A DNA stretch of 64,000 bases from Tritonibacter mobilis (GCF_001681715.1 NZ_LNWY01000011.1:27158-91157); one strand, 5' to 3'; counted from the first letter of the stretch, positions 1-8,943 are shown. Program-made: numbers and translations. Notes: generated by a model from the sequence alone, not told the origin.

Positions 1-346
1 GTTTGTTCTGTTGAGTAGGGGGCTTATTGACCTTGCGTCAACTTTTTGATTTTTCAGGGTGTTTTTCGAAAGTAAACATGTTGATCGCGAGAATATTCGT
101 CACGATTGAGCAAATTTACGCCCGAACACGGCAGACACTTACGATAAATTGTGATAATTTTTTGTAGTTAGTTTGGCATTAATCAATGTGCCCGTCTCCG
201 GGGGGAGGGAGCATCACGCTCTAGGGACAATTGGTGCATCGGGCGATATCGAGCGCCCTGCTATCGGATGTATAAATCCGAAGCAAAAAAGTAGTTTTAG
301 TCGTGCAGGTACGTTCGCAACATGTGAAAACCAAGTGGGATGCGAC
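1..346. other. AT-rich leader without a gene
   Basis: No convincing coding sequence is seen here. The stretch is visibly more AT-rich than the genes that follow, with several T and A runs, as expected for the regulatory region of the downstream LuxR-type gene. An open frame begins at a TTG at 173 and runs into that gene, but its first 58 codons do not look like protein and lack a ribosome binding site, so I treat this part as untranslated leader. Confidence 0.5.
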
Positions 347-1120
347 ATGAAGAGTAACGAGTTCAAAAGTGAATTAAGTGGGATCACGTGCTATTTCGTA
401 GGAAATGCGCATGACTTCTCAGAACCAGCCATCGAACTGGCGACGATCAGTTTCAAGTCTGTTCGGTTCGAACGTCTTGAAACGATTGAAGATCTCCTTT
501 CCCTAGATGTGGATCGGGTAGATCGCGTGCGTTCGATTATTTTAAATCAATCTATGGGTGAATCGTTTAGCAATTTCATAGATCAAATTCAAGATAAATT
601 TCCCAGTGCCACTACGGCTTTTGCGTATCGGCAACCTGAATTGGCACGTTCTTTTTTAGTCCGAATGAAAAACCAACGCCCGAAGCGCGGGGTTGGCTTT
701 CTGCCAATGAACCGGGATCTTGATCGCTGGCTTACGGTTTTGCGGTTGCTGGTGCGGGGGGAAAACTACGTGCCGGGGGAGCTCTATGATGATTTTTTTT
801 CGGGCGCTGACGTCGCGGCGGCGCATGAGCGGCTGCCAGCGCCGAGCGAACCGGAGCCATCCTCTCCCAAGCCGTGCGCCGCAGGTCAGCAGCGCGCATC
901 AAAGGCAGGCAATATCCGCCTGACCACGCGCGAGGCACAGGTTCTGTCCTGTGTCGCCGAAGGTAAGCAGAACAAGCTGATCGCCAATCGGCTCGGGTTG
1001 TCGGAACATACAGTGAAGCTCCATATCCACCATGTGATTGCCAAGCTTGGCGTCAACAACCGAACCGAGGCCGCTGTTTGGTTTCTGGAAAACCACGGCT
1101 CCGATCAGTTCGTTCAATGA
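347..1120 (+). CDS. LuxR-family transcriptional regulator of the exopolysaccharide locus
   Basis: A 257-residue protein whose last 60 or so residues form a LuxR/GerE helix-turn-helix: LTTREAQVLSCVAEGKQNK, then LIANRLGLSEHTVKLHIHHV and IAKLGVNNRTEAA. The first 140 residues resemble a divergent receiver-like domain, but I see no clear phospho-acceptor Asp. That layout recalls CsgD and VpsT, which control biofilm polysaccharide genes, and it fits the position ahead of polysaccharide genes. I chose ATG 347 over an upstream TTG at 173 because the extra residues are not protein-like. The stop overlaps the next start in an ATGA junction. The target and any ligand such as cyclic di-GMP are inference. 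Confidence 0.8.
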   Translation: MKSNEFKSELSGITCYFVGNAHDFSEPAIELATISFKSVRFERLETIEDLLSLDVDRVDRVRSIILNQSMGESFSNFIDQIQDKFPSATTAFAYRQPELARSFLVRMKNQRPKRGVGFLPMNRDLDRWLTVLRLLVRGENYVPGELYDDFFSGADVAAAHERLPAPSEPEPSSPKPCAAGQQRASKAGNIRLTTREAQVLSCVAEGKQNKLIANRLGLSEHTVKLHIHHVIAKLGVNNRTEAAVWFLENHGSDQFVQ

Positions 1121-1617
1121 AGGGGGCCGCGCATCAACCGAGTTTTGATGCGTTCCTCTTGCTGGTCGGTCGGCTTAACTATGCGTGGACCAATACCGAA
1201 AGCCTGTTGATCCATCTGATTGCCGGGTTGGCCGAGGTGGATAAGGAAACCGCGACGGTAATCTTCCTGACTCTTAACACCACGCGTGCGCGCATCGATC
1301 TGGTCGAGCGGTTGAGCAAACTCGACAGGGTTTCCGCCGATGAAAGAGAGCCGGTGCTTGCGCTGACCGGGCGCATCCAACGTCAATCCGCACTGCGCAA
1401 TCGCTACAATCACTGCATCTATGCGTTTGACCCTGAGAATGGGAATCTCCACACGATTCTCATGCGAATCGCGGACCGCAAGGACACGCTGAAAATCGGT
1501 CAATCCACACCGCTGAACGATGCCGCCGCTGAGGATATCGAGACGGCGATCTCGGAATTGACGGCGATAAATCACGGTATCTGGCAGGTGATTGCACAGT
1601 TTGGTTATCCGGCCTGA
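1117..1617 (+). CDS. small helical protein with a HEPN-like motif, coupled to the LuxR gene
   Basis: A 166-residue protein with no signal peptide or membrane segment, translationally coupled to the LuxR gene through ATGA. It looks all-alpha. In the middle it has the string ALRNRYNHCIYAF, containing R-N-x-x-x-H, the spacing of the catalytic motif of HEPN RNases. I do not recognise the family by name. One motif is weak evidence, so an RNase role is only a possibility. Its place between a regulator and polysaccharide genes suggests a regulatory or assembly job. An intergenic stretch of about 215 bases separates it from the next gene. Confidence 0.7.
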   Translation: MKGAAHQPSFDAFLLLVGRLNYAWTNTESLLIHLIAGLAEVDKETATVIFLTLNTTRARIDLVERLSKLDRVSADEREPVLALTGRIQRQSALRNRYNHCIYAFDPENGNLHTILMRIADRKDTLKIGQSTPLNDAAAEDIETAISELTAINHGIWQVIAQFGYPA

Positions 1618-1832
1618 GATCTCGGCCCCAAGACCCTAGCCAAACGGTCTAACCCTATTGCTAGCTTCACAGAAAATGCTTTGATTTTATGATGATAAGC
1701 TCAGTGTTTTTTAATTTTGAGCAGCTTGGATGCGGTGAGGGACGGTGACGGTTTTCACTCCATAACTCCGAAGAAATGCATCCGGCACAACCGCAATTCT
1801 GGGCTGCTGATTGACACCGGGGGGTGTGAGTA

Positions 1833-2855
1833 ATGGCAGCTAGAGTTTCATTGGTTCCGGTCTCAAAGAAAACGAGCCAAAACAGACGTCGGATCATGGT
1901 GGCAGGGGGCGCAGGTTTTGTCGGCGCGCATCTGTGCCAACGGCTGGTTCACGATGGCCATGAGGTCATCTGCATCGACAATTTTCAAACCGGTCGCATG
2001 TGCAATATCGTGCATCTTTTGGATGACGAGAATTTCACCTGTGTGTCGCACGACATTGTCGACCCGCTGCCTGATCTGGGACAGGTGGATGAGATCTACA
2101 ACCTCGCCTGTGCGGCCTCTCCCAAGAAGTATCAGGTCGATCCGATCCACACGTTCAAGACAAATGTGTTCGGGGCGTTGAACCTGCTGGAGCTGGCGTT
2201 GCAACACGATGCGACGATCCTGCAATCTTCCACCTCTGAGGTTTATGGTGATCCGGAGATTACGCCGCAGGCGGAGACCTATCGCGGCAACGTCAATACC
2301 ATGGGGCCGCGCTCTTGCTATGATGAAGGCAAACGGGCGGTGGAGACGCTGTTTTACGATTTCCATCATGCACGCGGCGCCAAAACCCGCGTGGCCCGTA
2401 TTTTCAATACCTACGGTCCGGGCATGTGCCCTCAGGACGGGCGGGTGATCTCCAACTTCGTTACTCAGGCGCTGTCCGGGGTGCCGGTTACCGTCTATGG
2501 CGATGGCAGTCAGACCCGTTCCTTCTGTTTTGTGAGCGATCTGGTGGAGGGGCTTATGGCGCTGATGGCATGCGAGGATGCGCCGGTTCAGGCCTATAAC
2601 CTCGGCAACCCCGGTGAGTTCACCGTAAGGGAGGTGGCGCAGCACATCATTGAGACCTTGGGGTCCAAGTCAGAGGTCGCTTATTTGGACCTGCCGGTGG
2701 ATGATCCGCGCCAGCGCTGCCCAGACATTTCCCGTGCCAAGGCTGATCTGAACTGGGCGCCCAAAGTGTCGCTTGCGGATGGGCTGCGGATGACGGTTCC
2801 TTATTTTGCGGGGCAGCTTCAACGGCCTGCCGCCCGCCTGCTGGTTGCAGAATGA
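1833..2855 (+). CDS. uxs: UDP-glucuronate decarboxylase (UDP-xylose synthase) type epimerase
   Basis: A 340-residue extended short-chain dehydrogenase/reductase. The NAD-binding GGAGFVG lies at residues 25-31, the catalytic SSTSEVYG at 132-139 and the Tyr/Lys pair in YDEGKR at 163-168. The GPRSCYDEGKR context is the signature of UDP-glucuronate decarboxylases, which turn UDP-glucuronate into UDP-xylose in the cytoplasm. The reading starts at ATG 1833 behind a G-rich stretch; ATG 1896 is a shorter alternative that would cut into the nucleotide-binding fold. The stop overlaps the next gene in an ATGA junction, making this the first gene of a four-gene coupled operon. The role is nucleotide-sugar supply for a surface glycan. 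Confidence 0.85.
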   Translation: MAARVSLVPVSKKTSQNRRRIMVAGGAGFVGAHLCQRLVHDGHEVICIDNFQTGRMCNIVHLLDDENFTCVSHDIVDPLPDLGQVDEIYNLACAASPKKYQVDPIHTFKTNVFGALNLLELALQHDATILQSSTSEVYGDPEITPQAETYRGNVNTMGPRSCYDEGKRAVETLFYDFHHARGAKTRVARIFNTYGPGMCPQDGRVISNFVTQALSGVPVTVYGDGSQTRSFCFVSDLVEGLMALMACEDAPVQAYNLGNPGEFTVREVAQHIIETLGSKSEVAYLDLPVDDPRQRCPDISRAKADLNWAPKVSLADGLRMTVPYFAGQLQRPAARLLVAE

Positions 2856-3856
2856 AGACGGGGCAGAACATATGCGTGACCGGTGGGGCCGGTTACATTG
2901 GCAGCCACGCCTGCTATGCGCTGGCCCGCGAAGGGGTCTCGCCGATGGTGGTGGACAATCTGTCGACGGGCAATCGCAGCGCCATTCGCTGGGGGCCGCT
3001 GAGCCAGATTGATTTGCGCGATACTGAGCGGCTGGCACAAGCGCTGATCGCCCATGATATTTCGACCGTGATGCATTTTGCAGCGTCTGCCTATGTCGGG
3101 GAATCCGTCGCAGATCCAATGAAGTATTACGACAACAACGTTGGCGGCATGCTATCGCTGCTGCGCGCATGCGCGTTGGCGGGGGTGGAGCGGTTTGTGT
3201 TCTCCAGCAGTTGTGCCACCTATGGGATACCAGATGTTTTGCCCGTGGATGAACGTGCCGAGCAACGCCCGATCAATCCCTATGGCGAAAGCAAACTGAT
3301 CTGCGAACACATGTTGCGCGATATTGCGCCTCAGATCGGAATGTCCTTTGCGATCCTGCGGTATTTTAACGTCGCAGGTGCTGATCCCAGCGGCGCATTG
3401 GCAGAGCAACATGACCCCGAAACCCATCTGGTGCCACTGACGCTCTTTACGGCGGCGGGGCGGCGGCATGTGCTCACGCTGTTTGGCGCTGATTATGATA
3501 CGCCCGATGGCACCTGCATTCGTGACTACATCCATGTCAGCGATCTGGTGCAAGGGCATCTGCTGGCGCTGGATCATCTTGAGGACCACAAGGGCAACCT
3601 GATTGTCAATCTGGGCAGCGGTCACGGAGTGTCCAACCTGCAGATCATTCGCACGGTCGAGGAAATCACCCAGCGCCACGTCAGATTGCTAACTGCAGAG
3701 CGCCGGGTGGGAGATCCGCCGGTTTTGGTTGCCGACACCACATTCGCCAATCAGATCCTCGGCTTTGAGCCGCAACGCTCTGATATTGAGACCATCGTCA
3801 CCGATGCGGCGCGCAGCTTTGGCCTGTTGGAGGCGCAAAATGCAGAATCCGCATGA
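2852..3856 (+). CDS. galE: GalE-like UDP-sugar 4-epimerase (UDP-glucose or UDP-xylose)
   Basis: A 334-residue epimerase with GGAGYIGSH at residues 11-19, SSSCATYG at 118-125 and the catalytic YGESK at 144-148. Length and motifs match GalE, which interconverts UDP-glucose and UDP-galactose through a bound NAD. The gene is coupled upstream to a UDP-xylose synthase, so UDP-xylose 4-epimerase activity giving UDP-arabinose is an equally reasonable reading: family members of both kinds share these motifs and I cannot separate them by eye. The 3-prime end overlaps the glycosyltransferase start by 17 bases. Confidence 0.85.
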   Translation: MKTGQNICVTGGAGYIGSHACYALAREGVSPMVVDNLSTGNRSAIRWGPLSQIDLRDTERLAQALIAHDISTVMHFAASAYVGESVADPMKYYDNNVGGMLSLLRACALAGVERFVFSSSCATYGIPDVLPVDERAEQRPINPYGESKLICEHMLRDIAPQIGMSFAILRYFNVAGADPSGALAEQHDPETHLVPLTLFTAAGRRHVLTLFGADYDTPDGTCIRDYIHVSDLVQGHLLALDHLEDHKGNLIVNLGSGHGVSNLQIIRTVEEITQRHVRLLTAERRVGDPPVLVADTTFANQILGFEPQRSDIETIVTDAARSFGLLEAQNAESA

Positions 3857-5687
3857 CCTTTCCCACCAGCCGTTCCGTAGGCCGGTCCTGCAGGGGCGAT
3901 TGCGTCGCAAATACCTGGCGCTGGCGCTGCTGTGGCTGATCGCGGCGGTGTTCTTCTGGCAATGGTGGCTGCGCCCGGATCATTATACGAGTTGGTATCT
4001 TTATTGGCCCGTCACCCTGTGTGTGTTCTGGGTGTTCTTTGTGCAGGCTTATCTCTTGGTGTTTTTCCTGCGCGCGCAGCATGCCACTGGCAGCCTCGCC
4101 GCGCTGGGGCCGCATCGGGTGGCGATGGTTGTGACCAAGGCCCCCTCAGAGCCGTTCGACGTGGTGCGGGTCACGCTGGAGGCCATGTTGGCGCAGGATG
4201 TGCCTCATGACACATGGCTGGCGGACGAAGACCCCGACCAAGAAACCCTTGAATGGTGCGCCCGGCACGGAGTTCAGGTCTCCACCCGCAAAGGCGTCGA
4301 GGATTACCACCAAAAAACATGGCCCCGGCGCACCCGCTGCAAAGAGGGCAACCTTGCCTATTTTTATGACCATTACGGCTATGATCGCTATGATTTCGTC
4401 TCGCAACTGGATGCGGACCATGTGCCGCAACCGAACTACCTGAGGGAAATTCTGCGCGCCTTTGTTGACCCGGATGTGGGCTATGTCAGCGCGCCGAGCA
4501 TCTGCTCGCAGAATTCTGCCAACAGTTGGGCTGCCCGCAGTCGGTTGCACAGCGAGGCGGTTTTTCACGGTGTGGTGCAGGCGGGCTATGCCAATGGCTG
4601 GGCGCCGATGTGCATCGGGTCGCACTATGCAGTGCGGACCAAAGCCCTGCGCGACATTGGCGGATTGGGGCCGGAACTGGCCGAAGATCACTCCACCTCG
4701 ATGCTGATGAACGCGGGCGGCTGGAAGGGCATGCACGCCATGGATGCCATTGCGCTGGGGGATGGGCCGGCCACATTTGTCGATCTGATTGTACAAGAGT
4801 TTCAATGGTCTCGCAGCCTGATGACCATTCTGTTGCAATACACGCCACGCTATTTCATGGCGCTCTCGCCCCGGCACCGGGTGCAGTTTGTCTTTTGCCA
4901 GATGTGCTACCCGCTGCTTGCGGGGTTTATGGCGCTGATGTTCCTCTTTCCCATTGTCGCGCTGTTGTGTGACGTACGCTATGCGGAAGTGACGTTTCCG
5001 GCCTTTCTTGCCCATGTCTGGCCGTCGACACTGGTGCTGCTGATATTGGTGGGCTGCGTTCGCAGGGACGGATTCCTGCGGCCCTATGACGCCAAGGTGT
5101 TGGGCTGGGAAAAGGTGGCCTTTGCCTTTGCGCAATGGCCTTGGGTTCTCTTGGGTATCGCGATGGCCGTGCGGGACAGGCTGTTTGGCGGTTTTGTCGA
5201 TTTCCGTGTCACGCCCAAAGGCTCCGGCGTGGTCGCCATGATCCCCTGGGCGGTGCTGTTGCCTTATGCGGTGCTGGCGATGATGTCGCTACTGCCAGTG
5301 CTGCTGGTTGAGCACATCTCGGACGCGGCGGGCTTTTACATCTTCGCGCTGATCAATGCGATTATCTACACGGTGCTGTTTTTTGTGATTGCGCATAAGC
5401 ATCTGCAGGAAAACCAAATCCGAATTTTCAACTGGCCGCTGCGCACGGCGGCTCAGATGGGATGCGTGGTGCTGCTGTCTGGTTTTATCATGGTGGGCTT
5501 TGTGGAGCGCACCAATGCGGCGCTGGTCGCGCTGACCGATGCCGGCGGCAAGATCAAGATTTTTAAACCGTATTTCCCGGTTTCCGGGGCAGGGCGGAGC
5601 ACCACCAACAGCCCAGTCATGGCCTACGACCCCGACTGGTACTCTCAATTACTTAACTCTCTGATTTCGCAAAGGACGGGAAAATGA
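3840..5687 (+). CDS. membrane family-2 glycosyltransferase, cellulose-synthase-like
   Basis: A 615-residue processive-type glycosyltransferase. Two N-terminal membrane segments (about 24-42 and 55-78) are followed by a cytoplasmic GT-A domain with ADEDPD at 128-133 and the metal-binding DAD at 191-193. Further on come AEDHST, in the position of the TED acceptor motif, and QEFQWSRS, a variant of QxxRW. Several membrane helices follow. It probably polymerises the sugars supplied by the two upstream enzymes and extrudes the chain through the inner membrane. No PilZ domain is evident. ATG 3840 was chosen because the open frame upstream lies in the epimerase gene and is not protein-like. Confidence 0.85.
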   Translation: MQNPHDLSHQPFRRPVLQGRLRRKYLALALLWLIAAVFFWQWWLRPDHYTSWYLYWPVTLCVFWVFFVQAYLLVFFLRAQHATGSLAALGPHRVAMVVTKAPSEPFDVVRVTLEAMLAQDVPHDTWLADEDPDQETLEWCARHGVQVSTRKGVEDYHQKTWPRRTRCKEGNLAYFYDHYGYDRYDFVSQLDADHVPQPNYLREILRAFVDPDVGYVSAPSICSQNSANSWAARSRLHSEAVFHGVVQAGYANGWAPMCIGSHYAVRTKALRDIGGLGPELAEDHSTSMLMNAGGWKGMHAMDAIALGDGPATFVDLIVQEFQWSRSLMTILLQYTPRYFMALSPRHRVQFVFCQMCYPLLAGFMALMFLFPIVALLCDVRYAEVTFPAFLAHVWPSTLVLLILVGCVRRDGFLRPYDAKVLGWEKVAFAFAQWPWVLLGIAMAVRDRLFGGFVDFRVTPKGSGVVAMIPWAVLLPYAVLAMMSLLPVLLVEHISDAAGFYIFALINAIIYTVLFFVIAHKHLQENQIRIFNWPLRTAAQMGCVVLLSGFIMVGFVERTNAALVALTDAGGKIKIFKPYFPVSGAGRSTTNSPVMAYDPDWYSQLLNSLISQRTGK

Positions 5688-6595
5688 AACGCCTCATGGA
5701 CTTGAAATGCCAGACCTTCAGATATCTTGGGGTCACAGCCGCGCTGGTGCTTGCCACTGCCAGCGCGCCTGCGGCTCAGACGGTTCCGCCGGGGAGCCTG
5801 CCCTTTGGTGTCTATGACCCCAATGGTGATTTTACCGACCTCAATGGGGTCTCGATCGAACATCTCTTCCTGCCATGGGAGGACGTGCTGTTGTCGAGCC
5901 TCGAAGAAGCCGAGGATTATGCCAAGGCGCGTGATCGTACATTGCTAGTCACCATCGAACCCTGGACCTGGTCGCGTGACGAACGCAACACGCCACGGGT
6001 GCTGCGCAACGGGATCGAAAGCGGTGCGTATGACGAAAAAATGGCCAATATCTGCGCCGCGCTGGGGCAACTCGACATTCCGATGACGATCCGCTGGGCG
6101 CAGGAGATGGACGACAAGAGCGGCCAGTTTATCTGGGCCGGGTGGGAGCCGCAGGCGTATATCTCCGCCTATCGCCGGATGAATGATGTCTGCCGCCAAA
6201 GTGTCCCGGATGCTAAATACATGTGGTCGCCACTGGGGCTTGAGAACATGGCCGACTACTACCCCGGAGATGACTTCGTCGATGTGGTGGGGCTTTCGGT
6301 GTTCAGCTATCAGCCATGGGAAGGGGCGGTGCTGGGCGGTGCGCAGAGCTTTGAGGACATATTTGGACCGCGGTACGAGCGTGCCATTCAATTCGGCAAA
6401 CCCGTGATGGTGGCCGAGCTGGGCTTTGTGGGGGATGCGGAGCATGTCGCCCAATGGAACGCCGATGTCAGAACCAAGGGAGATCTCTATCCGGAGCTGA
6501 CGGCTGTGGTCTATTTCGACCAGCAGGAGGTCTACCCTTGGCCGGATGGATTTGGCCTGCCGAACTGGCGCCAAACGGCAAACGTTCTGGAGTGA
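5684..6595 (+). CDS. secreted GH26-like glycoside hydrolase
   Basis: A 303-residue protein with a signal peptide ending near ASAPAAQT (residue 31-33). The mature part resembles family GH26 beta-mannanase-type hydrolases: a candidate acid/base Glu141 in RWAQEMD and a candidate nucleophile Glu245 in VMVAELG, on strands expected for a TIM barrel. It overlaps the glycosyltransferase in an ATGA junction. Polysaccharide synthase operons often carry a periplasmic hydrolase that trims or releases the chain, so it most likely acts on this locus's own polymer rather than on food. Substrate is unknown. Confidence 0.8.
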   Translation: MKRLMDLKCQTFRYLGVTAALVLATASAPAAQTVPPGSLPFGVYDPNGDFTDLNGVSIEHLFLPWEDVLLSSLEEAEDYAKARDRTLLVTIEPWTWSRDERNTPRVLRNGIESGAYDEKMANICAALGQLDIPMTIRWAQEMDDKSGQFIWAGWEPQAYISAYRRMNDVCRQSVPDAKYMWSPLGLENMADYYPGDDFVDVVGLSVFSYQPWEGAVLGGAQSFEDIFGPRYERAIQFGKPVMVAELGFVGDAEHVAQWNADVRTKGDLYPELTAVVYFDQQEVYPWPDGFGLPNWRQTANVLE

Positions 6596-7013
6596 TTTCG
6601 CAGCCCACGGGCAAGGGCATTTGCTGCAAGACTGCGCGAGGTCGGGTCTTCGCCAAAGATGAAGAATCACAAATACGCAGTTTTTGCGATATATTCGCGC
6701 CCGGCTTGGCCGTAGTGGCGGGTTTTTGCCTGCGCTCTACGCTGGCAAAGTGTGGTTTGGTCAACCATATAAAGGTCGCCGCAAGTATTTCCGGTAACAA
6801 ACTGGCAGTTCACAAGAAAATACACCGCCGCCTCTGAAATATGGGCGCGCGTGTTTTGTTTTCGTTTCCCCAAACTCTCTCTCACTTGACGATATGCGGC
6901 TCCGGACCTGCCTTGGGGGCCGCTTGACCGTTAATTATATGTTGTCCTAAATGAGGCACAGGTAACGGGACCCGCTTAATCAAGGGTGGGCTCACAACCC
7001 GAGGAGAGCAGTT
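6596..7013. other. intergenic region, no gene recognised
   Basis: About 420 bases with no frame that I believe. The stretch becomes AT-rich near 6930-6945 and probably holds the promoter of the small secreted protein that follows. I see no clear terminator hairpin after the hydrolase gene. Confidence 0.4.
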
Positions 7014-7214
7014 TTGGTAAGACAGGTAGCACGCCAGTGTCGGCGCGGTTTTTTGGCATTTTCAATCGGAACATCGCTTCTTGCGAGTGCAGCGCTGGGC
7101 GCACAAGCAACGGGTGTGAGCAGCCCTAAAGAGGTCGTTCTGGCATCTGGCTCAGGCAGCTATGTGTGCACACCTGCCGGGTTTGGAAAGAAATCCCGCT
7201 GCTATCGCCGCTGA
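7014..7214 (+). CDS. small secreted protein with two conserved-looking cysteines
   Basis: A 66-residue protein starting at TTG 7014, chosen because a strong GAGGAG lies at 7001-7006 with normal spacing and no ATG is available. Residues 1-32 form a basic then hydrophobic signal sequence with a likely cleavage after ALGAQA. The mature part of about 35 residues ends in a basic tail and contains two cysteines, in YVCTPAGFGKKSRCYRR, that could form a disulfide in the periplasm. Short proteins ending this way are, to my knowledge, common in Rhodobacteraceae, but no function is known to me. Confidence 0.6.
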   Translation: MVRQVARQCRRGFLAFSIGTSLLASAALGAQATGVSSPKEVVLASGSGSYVCTPAGFGKKSRCYRR

Positions 7215-7282
7215 TCTATTCCAGCCACGCGCACATGATTTGAACTCGTCTTATGCCCCGCGTCTGGGGCGCAATAGACGCG

Positions 7283-8158
7283 CTAATGTTGCGGCAGGCT
7301 GTTCATAGCCTCCTGCGCGTATTGAGCCGCCATGGTGATCAACGCATTGGCCGCATTGCGCGGGCGGGCGCAGAACAAAGGCAGTCTGGTCGGCGTGTTG
7401 TCGACCTCAATGACCTCCAGCTGGCGGTTGCTCAGTTCCCGTGTGATCGCGGCACGCGGCACCAGCGCAAGCCCTGCACCTTCGACCGCCATGCGGATCA
7501 TCATGAACAAGCTGTCGCTTTGGGTAAAGCGACGGTGACGCCCCAGTCCAAAGGCGGGCCGGTGGGTGCTGCCATGGATGGGCGAGTCCCAGCTGTAGCC
7601 GATGATCGGAGAGCGCCCGAGATCATCATCGCTGAGGCAACCCTGAAACAGCCCCGGCGCGGCAATCCAAACCATATCAAAACTGCCAAGCGGTATATAT
7701 TTCAGGCTGCTGTCCTGGCTCTCGCTTGAGGCAAAGGCGATGTCGAGCTGACCGGACCCCATGTGGCGCAGCAGGGTTGCGCTTTGGTTGACTTCGATCT
7801 CGACCCGCAGGTCGGGGAACTTGCGCTCCATGCGCTCCACCAAAGGCATCAGCCATGTGGCCGCAACCGGCCCGTTGGCACCAAGGCGCAGGCGGCTGTC
7901 GCGGGCGTCGGCGCTGCGATGAAACGACAGATCCTCCGTCAGGCGCAGCACCGTGCGGGCATATTCCAGCAGTTCCTCCCCTTGCACTGTCAGCGCGAGA
8001 TTTTGATCGCGGCTCAGCAAGGTGACACCCAGTTCTTCCTCCAGTCCGCGGATGCGCGAAGAGACCGTCGGTTGTGAGATATTCAGTACCTTTGCAGCCT
8101 TGCGAAAACTGTTGAGGCGGGTGACCCAGTAAAAGGTCCGAAGGCTGTGAATTTGCAT
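7283..8158 (-). CDS. LysR-family transcriptional regulator
   Basis: A 291-residue LysR-type regulator. The N-terminal winged helix-turn-helix reads TFYWVTRLNSFRKAAKVLN, then ISQPTVSSRIRGLEEELG; the rest is a substrate-binding-like effector domain. The frame opens upstream at 8209, but ATG 8158 gives the normal family N-terminus. It is divergent from the RraA-like gene, and a GATAG-N7-CTATC dyad lies just upstream of its start, so it probably autoregulates and controls the catabolic locus at 8.3-17.1 kb. The inducer is unknown. Confidence 0.85.
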   Translation of the reverse strand: MQIHSLRTFYWVTRLNSFRKAAKVLNISQPTVSSRIRGLEEELGVTLLSRDQNLALTVQGEELLEYARTVLRLTEDLSFHRSADARDSRLRLGANGPVAATWLMPLVERMERKFPDLRVEIEVNQSATLLRHMGSGQLDIAFASSESQDSSLKYIPLGSFDMVWIAAPGLFQGCLSDDDLGRSPIIGYSWDSPIHGSTHRPAFGLGRHRRFTQSDSLFMMIRMAVEGAGLALVPRAAITRELSNRQLEVIEVDNTPTRLPLFCARPRNAANALITMAAQYAQEAMNSLPQH

Positions 8159-8172
8159 GGCATTCTCTAATT

Positions 8173-8189
8173 GATAGAATAATCCTATC
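8173..8189. promoter_or_regulatory. candidate LysR operator, GATAG-N7-CTATC
   Basis: A perfect 5-base inverted repeat with a 7-base spacer in the 105-base gap between the divergent LysR and RraA-like genes. It satisfies the T-N11-A rule of LysR boxes. Its position 15 bases above the regulator start suits autoregulation. This is a reading of the sequence only. Confidence 0.5.
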
Positions 8190-8263
8190 GGATTGATCCG
8201 CCAATTCAAGTGGACCCGTTCATATCAGCTGGTACGTGATAGAGAAAACGAACCGGAGCTGAG

Positions 8264-8938
8264 ATGACCTATATCCTCGACCCTATGCCGCAGGCGATTG
8301 CACCCCAGAGCCTTGCGCGCCTTTGCGCCTTTGAGACGGTGCTGCTGGGGCATTTCCTCTATCGTGGCATGTTGGACCCGGCGATCCGTCCGGTTGCGGC
8401 GACGCCTCGGGTGGTGGGGACGGCGGTGACACTGACTTTGCCGGGGTTTGATTCCACGTTGCTGCATCACGCGGCGGGGATGCTGCGCCAAGGCGATGTA
8501 CTGGTCATCGACCGTTGCGGCGATCACAAGGCCGCATGTCTGGGTGGCGGGGTCGCCATGGCGATCCGCAATTCCGGCGCGGCTGCGGTGGTGATTGATG
8601 GCTGCCACACGGATACGGAGGAGTTGGCAGCGCTGGGCTTGCCAGTCTTTAGCCGTGGGGCCTCTGCGCAGACCACGCGGCTGACAGGCCAAGGTGGTGC
8701 CCTGAACCGCCCCGTGAGTGTTGGGGGGGTGCCGGTGTTGGCGGGCGATGCGATCCTTGCCGACGGGCTGGGTGTGGTGTCGCTCCACGCGGTGGAATTG
8801 CCCGAAATTCTTGCACAAGCAGAAGCGTTGCAAGCGCTCACCGACACGACCATTGCAGGCGTTGCACGTGGCGAGCGGATTGGTGATCTGTCCGGCGCAA
8901 GCGAGATGGTCGCGCGGCTCACGGCACCGGCGGGCTGA
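8264..8938 (+). CDS. RraA-like / HMG aldolase family protein
   Basis: A 224-residue protein of the RraA-like fold. The family includes 4-hydroxy-4-methyl-2-oxoglutarate aldolases, oxaloacetate decarboxylases and the RNase E inhibitor RraA. The core is recognisable in GDVLVIDRCGDHKAACLGGG and AVVIDGCHTDTEEL, which carry the Arg/Asp pair of the metal site in catalytic members. Start ATG 8264 has GGAG six bases upstream. First gene of the LysR-divergent locus. Given an HpcH-type aldolase and several hydrolases nearby, a lyase role on a small oxo-acid is more likely than RNase E control, but the substrate cannot be named. Confidence 0.75.
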   Translation: MTYILDPMPQAIAPQSLARLCAFETVLLGHFLYRGMLDPAIRPVAATPRVVGTAVTLTLPGFDSTLLHHAAGMLRQGDVLVIDRCGDHKAACLGGGVAMAIRNSGAAAVVIDGCHTDTEELAALGLPVFSRGASAQTTRLTGQGGALNRPVSVGGVPVLAGDAILADGLGVVSLHAVELPEILAQAEALQALTDTTIAGVARGERIGDLSGASEMVARLTAPAG

Positions 8939-8943
8939 GCGGG

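Noticed and set aside
173..346. Upstream TTG start extending the first LuxR gene by 58 residues
   Set aside because: No ribosome binding site, low-complexity content unlike a protein, and AT-rich promoter-like DNA.
6454..6837. 127-codon frame across the end of the GH26 gene
   Set aside because: Mostly antisense or out of frame to the hydrolase; the free part has no start site or protein-like pattern.
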